Source: JAEYXS01 sp943367715 (lineage in GTDB: Bacteria > Verrucomicrobiota > Verrucomicrobiia > Limisphaerales > JAEYXS01). Taken from it: a DNA stretch of 64,000 bases. The stretch covers positions 62,001 to 126,000 of the forward strand of contig CALRJY020000008.1 in the NCBI GenBank assembly GCA_943367715.1, in the 5' to 3' direction. Under the pieces are notes generated by a model. The model was not told the DNA's origin. It saw only the letters and a program-made list of their open reading frames with translations, and made no database searches. The number at the start of each line of letters is the position of its first letter. Position 1 is the first letter of the stretch. Made by a program: the position numbers and the translations under genes. Shown here one piece after another: positions 19,101 through 27,394 of this stretch.

Positions 19101-22100
19101 GGTGGGGGCGAACCCGCCGATGGTGGGCTCCACGAATGGCACGAATGTGCAGTGGAATTTCTACGTGATCACCAATGACACGGGGCTGCCATACATGACC
19201 TTCGTCTCGTTCAAGACACCGAACCTTTCCGGTGACCCGCGGATCAACACGTATCGTGACCCGGCAGCGGATATTGATCTTTACGTGCACACCTCCGGAG
19301 ATCTCACGAATCTGAATCCTGTGGTGGTGAATCAGTGTTTTCAGAATACTCTTTACGCGTCGCCTGGCGCAGGTGGTGCCGTCTCGACGACCCGGGGAGG
19401 ATCCGAATACGTGCTGCTGGATAATTCGCCCGATGACCAGGTTTACTACATCGGCATAAAAGCAGAGGACCAGAAGGGAGCCGAGTTCGGCTTCATCGCC
19501 GTAGCCAGTTCCACGCCTCCGTTTGAACAAAATCCTGATGGCAGTTATTGGGTCCAATTCTTCCCGATCGGGGAAATACCAGATGGCAGCCCGGAGAAAC
19601 CGGAGGGCTTGCAGATGTTCGGCATCGTCCCGCAGACCATGAACATCCATCGTGTGGTGGCGACGAATGAGATGACGCACGATCTGTTTGGCGATCTGCT
19701 CGGAACGCTGGAGCATAACGGCACCTTTGTGACGTTGCACAATCACACTTTCCCCTCCGCGGTACTTCAGGGAGGGAGTGTGAACCTGACCTATGATGAC
19801 AGTGATGAGGGGGACATCTTGAATGCCATCCCGCCAGATGGCCCGGGCACACTGAACGGCTTTGTCGGTGCGGATGCCGCCGGGGTATGGACCTTCACGA
19901 TGATTGACAATGCGCCGCAGTTTGTGGGGCGGATGCGCGGATTCCATCTCCGTATCGAAGAGGAAAATGATATCACTGATCCGAGTGATACCCCTACGAC
20001 CTTTGGTCTGGCCCCGGGCAGATCTTATTATCTGGGCCTCAACGTGCCGCCGGGCGTAGTGAAGGTGGAATTTGATCTGACCTCCACTCCTAACGGCGTA
20101 TTCTCCGGGCTGTATGTGAAGAAGGGCGGGCTCCCGAACGGACTCGCGGGGGATTACGATCATGGCATAGAATCGGCCACACCAATTCAGTCGCCCTTGA
20201 CAACCTTCTCCATCACCACGGCGGATATCCCGCCGCTGACTCCGGGCCGTCATTATATCCAGGTGCTGAATCTTGATTCGGTGTCGGCTAACTACACTTT
20301 GTCTGCCACTTTCACCTACGATCTGGCCGCGACCGCACAGCGGACGACTCCGCAACGCAGCTTGGTGACCATAACGGATGATGCGCAGACGGCGACCAAC
20401 CAATCTGAGATCATCGCCAGTGCGACTCCTCTTCCGGGAACAGTCTTCGCTCCGGGACTGGTAGCGGGTGTCCGTGTCGGTGTGCGGATCGCACATCCGC
20501 GACCGGCAGACTTGGTGTTGCGGATATCGAACTCGGAACGATCCGTGCTGTTATCGGAAAACCGTGGCGGTCTTGTGAACCAGGCTGGTTATGGGTGGGG
20601 GGAGAATGAGAACGAGATCATCCACACGCATTACAGCGACAACCTTGCCGTGGCCAGCCAGATGATGAAATTCGTCGATCCGCTGGTGGATCCCAACTTT
20701 GTGCACTTTGTCACCCCGAGCCTGCTGGCGGTGAACCGTTTGGAGGACATACCCAGCACCTTGATCACCACGGTGAATGGAAACTCTTCCACTCCGACAG
20801 GGCGCTTGATCGATACCGGTCAAACAGCGGGTCAGATCCGTATCCGTTACATGTTCTACACGGCGCAGGACAGCCTGAGCCTGTATGATTCTTCCGGCAA
20901 TCCGATGCCGGCCGGCAATCCTACGCCCAACCAAATATTGCTGAATGAGGACAATGAACCGGCACTCCCGGTTGCTCCAGGAGATATCGATCCTTTTACC
21001 GATACGATCAATCTCAGCAGTCCCGGCTTTGTGGATGGCGCTGAAGTTTCGTTCTTTGGCGGCGGCCCGGGCGGTGTTTCGGCACGGGTCCGTTATTTCA
21101 TCGTCAATACTTTGCCGGGCTCCTTCCAGCTCTCATTGACCTCAGGCGGAGCACCGGTCGATATCACGAGCACCAGTCCGGTCACGTTCGGACTCTATCT
21201 GTGGGAAACCACGCCGATGATCCCTTATACGAGTGCCGATGGGGTGTTGGAAATCATCGTGAATGAAGTTACGGGCGTTCCAGGCACGGGCTGGGATTAT
21301 ATCATTGAGCTGTTTGATACGTTCGGCGTTCCGGTCACCCCTCCGGCGACGGCGGCGGCCAATCAGACCCTGCACCGGGTGGTGCATGCGGGTACGAATC
21401 TGTATGTCACGGGCACGACGGAGGCCAATGGTAACAACGGCATCTATGCGCGGTTCGGCCTGCCGATGCAGACGGACCAGACACCGTTTGAATCAGTGAA
21501 CTGGCCGAACAACGGCGGCGGGACGCGCTTCCGGGATATCACCTATGCGGCTCTGAGCGGAAAAGTCTATGTGGCGGGCGATTCCTTTACCGGAACCACC
21601 GACAACACGGGCGCGAAGGAGACCAAGGGCATTGTGGTCCGGTTCCCGGACATGGGGCTGAACCCGCTTGATCCCTTAGGCTCGGAGTGGGCAGTTCCTG
21701 TTCCCGGTGTAACGGGTGTTGAAGGCTTGGAGGAAATGCATGCCATCATCTCCAATGTGGAGGGAGGCACTCCCGGAACCCTGTATCTCTACGCGGCCGG
21801 TAACGCGATAACTGATTCGGGCAGCAGCCGGTTGAAGGTGGTAAAACTGGATGACACCGGAACGCTGCCGCTCATCAACTTCATCGAAGATGAGGCGGGG
21901 GTGACTACAGTTTCAGCGGGTCGCGGCATCGCGGTGCTGAAGGATCCGCTGTCGACCACCAAGAGCGTGTTTGTGGCCGGGTTCAGTGACGATGATGGCA
22001 CCATGCGACCGGTGGTGTTCAAGTTTGACACCTCCTTGGTGGAGATCAGCCGTCAGGCGCTGCCCGTGTTGGGCCAGTTCAATGGCTTGATCGCTTATGA

Positions 22101-25100
22101 CGGATTCCTTTACGCCGTGGGCGTACAGGATGCCTTGAGCGGGAGCGGTGCGAATTTCCTGATCGTGAAGTATGACTATGATCTGAATGTCATCTGGTCC
22201 ACGGTGGGCGTTCCGGCGTTTGATCTGGGCGATGAAGACATCCTTTACGGCGTCGCGGCGGCGGGGAACCGTTTGTATGCGGTCGGCTCGACCGTGGCGG
22301 GCGGGGCACCCACCGACGGTGTGATGCTGGAAGTGTTGATCAGTGATGGCTCTTTGGTCACCCGGCCGGCGGGTGCCTATGCGGGCATTACCCGGTATGA
22401 TGTGGCCGGAGTAAGCGGGGCGGACAGTTTCCGCGACGTGGTGATGGAGGGATCCGATTTGTATGTGGTCGGGGATACGACCCGGGCCGTGGGCATCAAC
22501 AAGGATGCCCTGATCCTGCGCTATCATGTGAAGGACGATTATCTGCCGGAAGAACCGCTGGAAAATTTCATTGGCGATGTGGCGGCAGGCGTCTGGCGTC
22601 TGGAAGTCATCGATACCCGGACGAATAATCCGGTGCTGGTCCCGCCGGTGGTGCCGCGCATCATCGATTGGGAACTGCAGTTGTTCCTGGCGGATACGAA
22701 TGTGTCCACGTTCCGGCTGGATAATGCGGTGGACTACATCGGCACCATCCAGGGCGGAACGATGCAGTATTTCGTGATCAATGCACCGATGACGGCCAGC
22801 ACGGCAACTCACGAACTTACGGTCGACTCGGGAACCGGATCCACGCTGACGCTGTATCATGAACAGTCAGCGCCACCTGTTGCGGGGGTGAGCTTCCAGT
22901 TGATCCCGGCCGCACCGGCGGATGATAACACTTATACCAGCGTCCTGAGCCGTACTACTACTCCGGCGCTGCAACCCGGCCAGCGGTATTTCCTGGCGGT
23001 GCAGAGCACGGCCGCTTCCACGGTGTTGGATACGTTCACTCTGCGGGTGACGTTCGACACCAGCGCGACGACGTTCCTGGCTTCGGGCACGGCCAAGTCG
23101 GGCAGTTTCTCCGACGCGCCCAATATCTATCAGGCTTACAAGTTCCTGATCCCGGCGGCAGACAATTATGCCGTGTTCGAATTGTCAGACCTCACGGGTG
23201 ATGTGGAGGTAAGACTGCGCCGGGGACAACCGGCCAGCGAGAGCAACTATGACATCCTGACGACGTTCACGGGAACGAACTACGGGACGATCGCCATCGC
23301 GCCTACGGGGACGATGCCGGAAGTGTCGGGCTTCTGGTATGCGCTGGTGAAATCGCTGAGCGGGACCTCCACGAGCTATCAGGTGCGCATCATGCCGCCG
23401 AACCAGGCGCCAGTGCTGGACGCCATCGCTGACCAGGTGATGACGGAAGGAAGTCAATTGACCCTGCAGGCCACGGCGACGGATCCGGATGTGACGGAGA
23501 ATTCGCTGACTTACAGCCTGTATACGGGAGCGCCGTATGGCATGACGATCAATCCGACCACGGGTGTGATCCAGTGGACACCGGATGAGTCCCAAGGACC
23601 GGCGGTTCACGAGGTCACGGTGGTGGTGACGGATAGCGGGGCACCTCCCCGGACGGCGTACGAAACCTTCCAGGTGACAGTTACGGAAGTGAACAGCGGG
23701 CCGGTTCTGCCGGGCGGCACTTTCAGCGCCTCGGAGCATGCGGCGTTCACGGCCACCATTCAGGCGGCTGACGCTGACCTGCCAGCGAATCCGCTGACCT
23801 ACACCTTGGTGGGCGGTCCGGCGGGCATGACGATCAATGCCTCGACGGGAGTGATTAGCTGGACGCCGAGCGAAGCGCATGGCGGCACGACCCAGGGCTT
23901 CTCGGTCTCCGTTTCGGATAATCAAAACCCGGCTCTCACCTCCACCCGCGCCTATCAGGTGACGGTGGCGGAAGTGAATGTTGCGCCGGTGTTCGGTAAC
24001 ATCGGCACGCAGACGGTGAAGGAACTGGAGACGTTGCTGATCCAGAGCCCCGCGACGGATGCGGATACACCGGCGAATACGTTGACGTATCGTTTCGTGG
24101 GCAGCGTGCCGAGCGGCATGGATCTGGATACGACTACCGGGCGGATCTCCTGGACGCCGACGGAGGCGCAAGGCCCCAGCACGCATACCGTGACGGTGGA
24201 GGTGCAGGACAACGGCGTGCCGTCCCTCACGACCCAGAAAGTTATCAACATCACGGTGCAAGAGGCGAACCTCGCACCGGTATTGACGGCCATTCCGGCG
24301 CAGACGATCCCGGAGACGCAGCCGTGGACTTATCAACTAGTGGCCAGCGATGCGGATCTGCCGGCCAATACGTTGAGCTATACCTTGCTGTCGCCGCCGA
24401 CGGGCATGACGGTGACCGGCAGTGGCGGATTGATCTCCTGGACGCCGACGCAGGCCCAAGGCCCCAACACGTATAACGTGACGGTGCTGGTGAGTGACAA
24501 TGGCAGTCCTTCACGGAGCGCGACCCGGACCTTGACAGTGTCCGTGACCGAGATGACCACGAACGTGGTGGACCTGGTCTCGGGCATCGCCGTGACGAAC
24601 ACCACGCGTTACACCAACGGCATTGTGGCGGACATCTACCGGTTGAACGTGACGGGCACGCCGAGCAAGTTGCTCTTCGAGGCGTTCAACCTCAGCGGTG
24701 ATGGCGATCTGCTGGTGCGTCGTGGAGCACATCCGACGCCGACCCAGTTCGATTACAGCAGCACCATGATGGACACGAACCGTGAGCAGGTGGTGGTGAG
24801 CGGCAGCAATCTCTCGGGTGAGTGGTTCGCCACGTTGATCAACCGTGAGAATACGAACATCGTTTACAGCATCTCGGGCACGATCCCGGTGGAAGTCGCC
24901 GGTGGGGCGATGCTGGTGAGCACGGAAGGCATCAAGGTAGAAGCCCCGGTGTTCACGCCGAGCGATGTGACGCCGGAGTTCTCCTGGACCGCGGTGCAGG
25001 GCGAGAAGTATCAGGTGGAAGTATCCACCAATCTGACTACTTGGACGCCGCTGACGAACATCGTGGTGACCGGGACGACGGCGACGTTCACTGATCCGAC

Positions 25101-25155
25101 GCCTTATACTGATTCGGCGTTGCGGTTCTACCGCATCCGGCAGATGCCGCAGTAG
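16153..25155 (+). CDS. Giant secreted subtilisin-family serine protease with Ig-like repeats
   Basis: 3000 residues. N-terminal membrane/signal segment (WAAGLLLLAVTSTVWWQW), a propeptide-like region to about 290, then an S8 domain: Asp314 in VVDAGID, His342 in SGHGTHVAATLAG, oxyanion Asn467 in VFPVGNRG, Ser718 in GTSMAAPVVSG. The His-Ser distance is long because about 110 residues of a PPC-like beta domain sit between PDVVAPGV and the Ser motif. Further on: Kp43-type beta barrel, P-domain-like segments (GVWTFTMIDNAP, GVWRLEVIDTR), several PPC-like modules, a beta-propeller-like middle, four Ig/cadherin-like repeats with the TGVIxWTPxExxG motif (about 2417-2800), and a C-terminal QVEVSTNLTTWTPL module common in this phylum. 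No PEP-CTERM tail seen. Last gene of the cluster, followed by a terminator, so a likely substrate of the adjoining pseudopilin system. Confidence 0.9.
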   Translation: MQNILKTMRNQTSARWAAGLLLLAVTSTVWWQWRSTSPVPAPVAQTSAKPVVNVGPLLSAAPASSLRAVGTNVPIVPADPAFPNRLRNTKEPMETLVRNDRALLLANAIIDTGLKARLEIPEHLRAKTDPGSYIVQSRGMISDSFRAQLTAVGAEVIAYIPNNAYLVKVNAQGAQKLTTMPWTRAVIPYEPYYKLQEKLLGLAIQQAPVPNAAELRLTIFPGDLQAAKEQLEKLGAKVMSEDRSPFGPQLIVQPQKDSLVALASLPAVQTVERHTRRVLMNDLSRPIVGVASNSVSLDNYRGLTGENVLVGVVDAGIDVNFVGLINRVIPTASTPVDDLSGHGTHVAATLAGTGAGKPVLGGSFMGSAPANDFRGMAPAARILSQDYRTLSDAQLTEDAARNFFLTDRLTLLAGIAQFNTLIVNSSWGYEDSFEYDTASAIYDAATRDGIPAMSGPQPMLFVFPVGNRGFGGNDGLGGLANTISSLAAAKNVIAVGASELMRNITNEVNVVDPFTGATSRVAWWAGETDSNDEVAAFSGRGNTGIGREGQYGRAKPDVVAPGVMTISGRSPTWDEAAYYNPVSTYVTISRDIVLQPGQANSFALFLPTGTDSLTIEVLDNSNILLPIPNVDVYISMVDTQPSSNLANLDGPAPLNRVIAPNESGIWFYDLVNTDVNPVTVQVRETYTVRNNLDDYYAVLQSQLNTPLDPNYRFEVGTSMAAPVVSGILALMQEFFETELGETTNSPALYKAMLINSARTLSETYGHETKNVINFQGWGLVNVSNALPMVMSGSTARTAWPLQYFDQSVTNSLATGESHVRNITMSALAQPFPLRVTLVWTDPPGNPAASVKLVNDLDLVVSNRISGEVYYGNDFPGGSIYTTGSVTPTNAVADAVNNVENVFLPGGLSADYAIYVTARRVNVNAVTGMTNGIVQDYALVVSTGDLRLTAPFNLDQTPTRLYDNRPSVKFFTSSTNGLPFMAERVGANPPMVGSTNGTNVQWNFYVITNDTGLPYMTFVSFKTPNLSGDPRINTYRDPAADIDLYVHTSGDLTNLNPVVVNQCFQNTLYASPGAGGAVSTTRGGSEYVLLDNSPDDQVYYIGIKAEDQKGAEFGFIAVASSTPPFEQNPDGSYWVQFFPIGEIPDGSPEKPEGLQMFGIVPQTMNIHRVVATNEMTHDLFGDLLGTLEHNGTFVTLHNHTFPSAVLQGGSVNLTYDDSDEGDILNAIPPDGPGTLNGFVGADAAGVWTFTMIDNAPQFVGRMRGFHLRIEEENDITDPSDTPTTFGLAPGRSYYLGLNVPPGVVKVEFDLTSTPNGVFSGLYVKKGGLPNGLAGDYDHGIESATPIQSPLTTFSITTADIPPLTPGRHYIQVLNLDSVSANYTLSATFTYDLAATAQRTTPQRSLVTITDDAQTATNQSEIIASATPLPGTVFAPGLVAGVRVGVRIAHPRPADLVLRISNSERSVLLSENRGGLVNQAGYGWGENENEIIHTHYSDNLAVASQMMKFVDPLVDPNFVHFVTPSLLAVNRLEDIPSTLITTVNGNSSTPTGRLIDTGQTAGQIRIRYMFYTAQDSLSLYDSSGNPMPAGNPTPNQILLNEDNEPALPVAPGDIDPFTDTINLSSPGFVDGAEVSFFGGGPGGVSARVRYFIVNTLPGSFQLSLTSGGAPVDITSTSPVTFGLYLWETTPMIPYTSADGVLEIIVNEVTGVPGTGWDYIIELFDTFGVPVTPPATAAANQTLHRVVHAGTNLYVTGTTEANGNNGIYARFGLPMQTDQTPFESVNWPNNGGGTRFRDITYAALSGKVYVAGDSFTGTTDNTGAKETKGIVVRFPDMGLNPLDPLGSEWAVPVPGVTGVEGLEEMHAIISNVEGGTPGTLYLYAAGNAITDSGSSRLKVVKLDDTGTLPLINFIEDEAGVTTVSAGRGIAVLKDPLSTTKSVFVAGFSDDDGTMRPVVFKFDTSLVEISRQALPVLGQFNGLIAYDGFLYAVGVQDALSGSGANFLIVKYDYDLNVIWSTVGVPAFDLGDEDILYGVAAAGNRLYAVGSTVAGGAPTDGVMLEVLISDGSLVTRPAGAYAGITRYDVAGVSGADSFRDVVMEGSDLYVVGDTTRAVGINKDALILRYHVKDDYLPEEPLENFIGDVAAGVWRLEVIDTRTNNPVLVPPVVPRIIDWELQLFLADTNVSTFRLDNAVDYIGTIQGGTMQYFVINAPMTASTATHELTVDSGTGSTLTLYHEQSAPPVAGVSFQLIPAAPADDNTYTSVLSRTTTPALQPGQRYFLAVQSTAASTVLDTFTLRVTFDTSATTFLASGTAKSGSFSDAPNIYQAYKFLIPAADNYAVFELSDLTGDVEVRLRRGQPASESNYDILTTFTGTNYGTIAIAPTGTMPEVSGFWYALVKSLSGTSTSYQVRIMPPNQAPVLDAIADQVMTEGSQLTLQATATDPDVTENSLTYSLYTGAPYGMTINPTTGVIQWTPDESQGPAVHEVTVVVTDSGAPPRTAYETFQVTVTEVNSGPVLPGGTFSASEHAAFTATIQAADADLPANPLTYTLVGGPAGMTINASTGVISWTPSEAHGGTTQGFSVSVSDNQNPALTSTRAYQVTVAEVNVAPVFGNIGTQTVKELETLLIQSPATDADTPANTLTYRFVGSVPSGMDLDTTTGRISWTPTEAQGPSTHTVTVEVQDNGVPSLTTQKVINITVQEANLAPVLTAIPAQTIPETQPWTYQLVASDADLPANTLSYTLLSPPTGMTVTGSGGLISWTPTQAQGPNTYNVTVLVSDNGSPSRSATRTLTVSVTEMTTNVVDLVSGIAVTNTTRYTNGIVADIYRLNVTGTPSKLLFEAFNLSGDGDLLVRRGAHPTPTQFDYSSTMMDTNREQVVVSGSNLSGEWFATLINRENTNIVYSISGTIPVEVAGGAMLVSTEGIKVEAPVFTPSDVTPEFSWTAVQGEKYQVEVSTNLTTWTPLTNIVVTGTTATFTDPTPYTDSALRFYRIRQMPQ

Positions 25156-25179
25156 TTATCATTTGTGTGTGGGTTCTAG

Positions 25180-25207
25180 GGCGTCCCCGCGAGGGGACGC
25201 CTTTTTT
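25180..25207 (+). terminator. Intrinsic terminator of the pseudopilin-protease block
   Basis: Perfect 9-bp stem GGCGTCCCC / GGGGACGCC (25180-25188 and 25193-25201) closed by a GCGA tetraloop and followed by six T (25202-25207), 25 bases after the protease stop. Confidence 0.92.
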
Positions 25208-25364
25208 GTTAGATAAGGGGAGGAACGACCAATGACGAAATCCGGAAGGATCGAGGACGACGACGAGAACGAGGACGATTACGATAGGGGAGATGATGAT
25301 TGGGCTTTAATGGGGCGGGGTGTCCGTTCAGAGTCAGGGGGCGGGTGTTGGAAATGAATTAAGC

Positions 25365-26912
25365 ATGAAAAGTGGTGAAAAAGATCCGAACAAGGAACTG
25401 TACAAGCAGTTGCGTGTCCTGTCGTGTGAGCAGCTTTGGGCGGAAGTGGCGCGGTTTGATGCGGCGACACCGGCAGAGCGGTCGGCACGGGTCTCGTTGA
25501 TCCGGGCGGTGGGCGTGGTGTTCTCGGAGCAGGGGACGGTGGCGCAGAAGAATCAGGTGCGGCCATGGCTACGCGGGTTGTTGCAAGACCCGGCGGAGAA
25601 GGTCCGGCGTTATGCCATGGCGGCCTTGCCGAAGATCGGAGCGGGGGCAGGAGAGGAAGCAGATTTGCTGACGTTGTTGCGGCTGGCGACGGCGGATACG
25701 GAGAAGAAGTTTCTGGGACAAACGCTCGCGAAGATCGGTGGCGAGGCGACGCTGGAGGTGATGAAGTCTACGGACGCGGGAGCGCTTGGGTCAGCGGCAT
25801 TGAAGATCAAGGCGAACGTGGCGCGCAGCCAGAGTCCCAGCAGCATCAAGATGGACCGGGCACTGACGGCGTATCAGGGTCTGATGATCCATCTGCATGG
25901 GCGGCGGGGTTTGGAGCAGTTCATGCGGGCGGAGGTGGAGGAGAAGCTGAAGCGGAATCCGAAATTCCGCATGACGGATGTGCGGGCCGGCCTGGTGGCA
26001 TTGACGCCCGTGGCCCCGTTTGCACTGAAGGATATTTACGCGCTGCGGTGCTTTGGCCATGTGGCGTTTGTGCTGGGCATGGAGAATGAGCAGGAGGATG
26101 CGGAGTCATTAGAGGCCTTGGCGCAGATCATCGGGTCACCGTTGGCGAAGCGCATTTTGACGACCTTCACGGAAGGATCGTTGCGGTATCGTTTGGATTT
26201 CGTGGCGCGGGGGCATCATCGCGGGGCGGTGCAGGCTCTGGCAAATCGCGCGTTCGCGTTGTGCCCGGATATTTTGAATGATCCGAATGAGGCGCCGTGG
26301 ACGGTGTCGATTCAACCGCGTGGACGGGGGCGCATCGTGGAGGTGAGTCCCAAAGTTCTGCCGGATCCGCGATTTGCGTATCGGCAACAGGATGTGCCCG
26401 CGGCATCGCATCCGCCGCTGGCTGCATGTATGGCGCGATTGGCCGGGCAAGCGGCTGGAGATGTCATTTGGGATCCGTTCTGTGGATCCGGTATCGAGCT
26501 GATTGAGAAGTCGTTGCTGGGCGAAGTGAAGATGGTGTATGGCACGGATCTGAGTGCGGAGGCCGTCGGTATCACGGAACGGAATATTGCGGCGGCGAAT
26601 CTGAAGTCCGTGACGACGAAGGTGGTGTGTGCGGATTTCCGAGACTTTGCGAAAAACGAACTGAAGGCGAACAGCGTGGATCTGATCATCACGAATCCGC
26701 CGATGGGCAAGCGGGTGCCGATCGCGAACTTGCGCGGGCTGATCTATGATTTGATCGATGTGGCGGCGATGGTGTTGAAGCCGGCCGGGCGGTTGGTGTT
26801 TGCGAATCCGATTCTGATGGAGAATCCGCAGCGGACGTTGAAATTGCAGACGCGGCAGGTGGTAGATTTCGGTGGATTTGATTGCCGGGTGGAGAAGTAT
26901 GTGAAGGGGTAG
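25365..26912 (+). CDS. HEAT-like repeat plus UPF0020/THUMP-type methyltransferase
   Basis: 515 residues from the ATG at 25365; an in-frame GTG at 25320 is possible but lies too close to its purine run. Residues about 40-150 look like HEAT repeats (LLQDPAEKVRRYAMAALPKI, LLRLATADTEKKFLGQTLAK). The middle is THUMP-like, ending RYRLDFVARGHHRGAV. The C-terminal 190 residues are a class I SAM methyltransferase of the Trm14/RlmL group: SHPPLAACMARLAG, DPFCGSGIELIEK for SAM binding and catalytic NPPMGKRV. Such enzymes usually make m2G in tRNA or rRNA; the target base here is not determined. A separate transcript between the protease terminator and uvrA. Confidence 0.8.
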   Translation: MKSGEKDPNKELYKQLRVLSCEQLWAEVARFDAATPAERSARVSLIRAVGVVFSEQGTVAQKNQVRPWLRGLLQDPAEKVRRYAMAALPKIGAGAGEEADLLTLLRLATADTEKKFLGQTLAKIGGEATLEVMKSTDAGALGSAALKIKANVARSQSPSSIKMDRALTAYQGLMIHLHGRRGLEQFMRAEVEEKLKRNPKFRMTDVRAGLVALTPVAPFALKDIYALRCFGHVAFVLGMENEQEDAESLEALAQIIGSPLAKRILTTFTEGSLRYRLDFVARGHHRGAVQALANRAFALCPDILNDPNEAPWTVSIQPRGRGRIVEVSPKVLPDPRFAYRQQDVPAASHPPLAACMARLAGQAAGDVIWDPFCGSGIELIEKSLLGEVKMVYGTDLSAEAVGITERNIAAANLKSVTTKVVCADFRDFAKNELKANSVDLIITNPPMGKRVPIANLRGLIYDLIDVAAMVLKPAGRLVFANPILMENPQRTLKLQTRQVVDFGGFDCRVEKYVKG

Positions 26913-26918
26913 GGAGTT

Positions 26919-27000
26919 AACCACAGATGGACACAGATTCACACAGATAGGGGAAAATAGGGGAGGTAACCGCAGATGAACGCAGATATGCGCAGATGGG
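26919..27000. repeat. CACAGAT-type dispersed repeat, two adjacent copies
   Basis: AACCACAGATGGACACAGAT (from 26919) continues with TCACACAGAT, and a second diverged unit AACCGCAGATGAACGCAGAT begins at 26968. Both units are three-fold repetitions of a (C/G)(A/G)CAGAT core. Sequences of this kind are scattered through genomes of several phyla; function unknown. Confidence 0.75.
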
Positions 27001-27031
27001 AAAGGGAAGTTGATGGTTGAAAACAAGTGTC

Positions 27032-27077
27032 ATCGGAAAAAACGATAACTGTTATCGGAAAGTACTGTTTTTCCGAT
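27032..27077. other. Nested palindromes in an AT-rich spacer upstream of uvrA
   Basis: Outer arms ATCGGAAAAA (27032-27041) and TTTTTCCGAT (27068-27077) are perfect reverse complements. Inside lies CGATAACTGTTATCG (27043-27057), a perfect 15-base palindrome centred on T27050. Could be a hairpin or a binding site for a dimeric regulator; no known consensus recognised, and it is not a LexA-like TGTTC-N4-GAACA site. Confidence 0.5.
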
Positions 27078-27287
27078 TGAGTTTTTTAGGATAGGGTTTG
27101 AGCAAGAAAAGGAGCAGGTATGAAAGTGAGCGAGTCGGAAAGGGTGAGAGGGAGCTGGAAAGCACCAGCAAGGTTGAGGGTGAAAGACGGGTGCTACCTA
27201 CCAAGAAAGATTTCAGGGCTTCAAAGCAATCAAAGGACTACCCAATTTGAGCGCAATTGCGAAGTCGAGCCTGCTTTGTGTAGGGGC

Positions 27288-27316
27288 GTTGCTGTGGGCG
27301 AGGCGCCCACGCTCCA
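27288..27316. repeat. 29-bp hairpin repeat, copy A
   Basis: Contains stem GTGGGCG/CGCCCAC with AGG loop. Identical 29-base copies lie at 50374-50402 and 51330-51358. Sits about 80 bases upstream of uvrA. Confidence 0.85.
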
Positions 27317-27394
27317 TAAGATATTTACGGCTTTGCGCGGGGAGGGTTTTCGTTTAAGTTGACCAATCCGGTAAATGGCAAATTTGGCGACGGC

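Noticed and set aside
19048..20496. 482-codon minus-strand open frame within the protease gene
   Set aside because: Shadow of the protease coding frame; no start context or domain.
25000..25155. PEP-CTERM or other sorting tail on the giant protease
   Set aside because: The C-terminus ends RFYRIRQMPQ without a PEP motif, hydrophobic helix or basic end.
26919..27000. Possible CRISPR array
   Set aside because: Only two diverged units, internal 9-10-base periodicity, no spacers and no cas genes.
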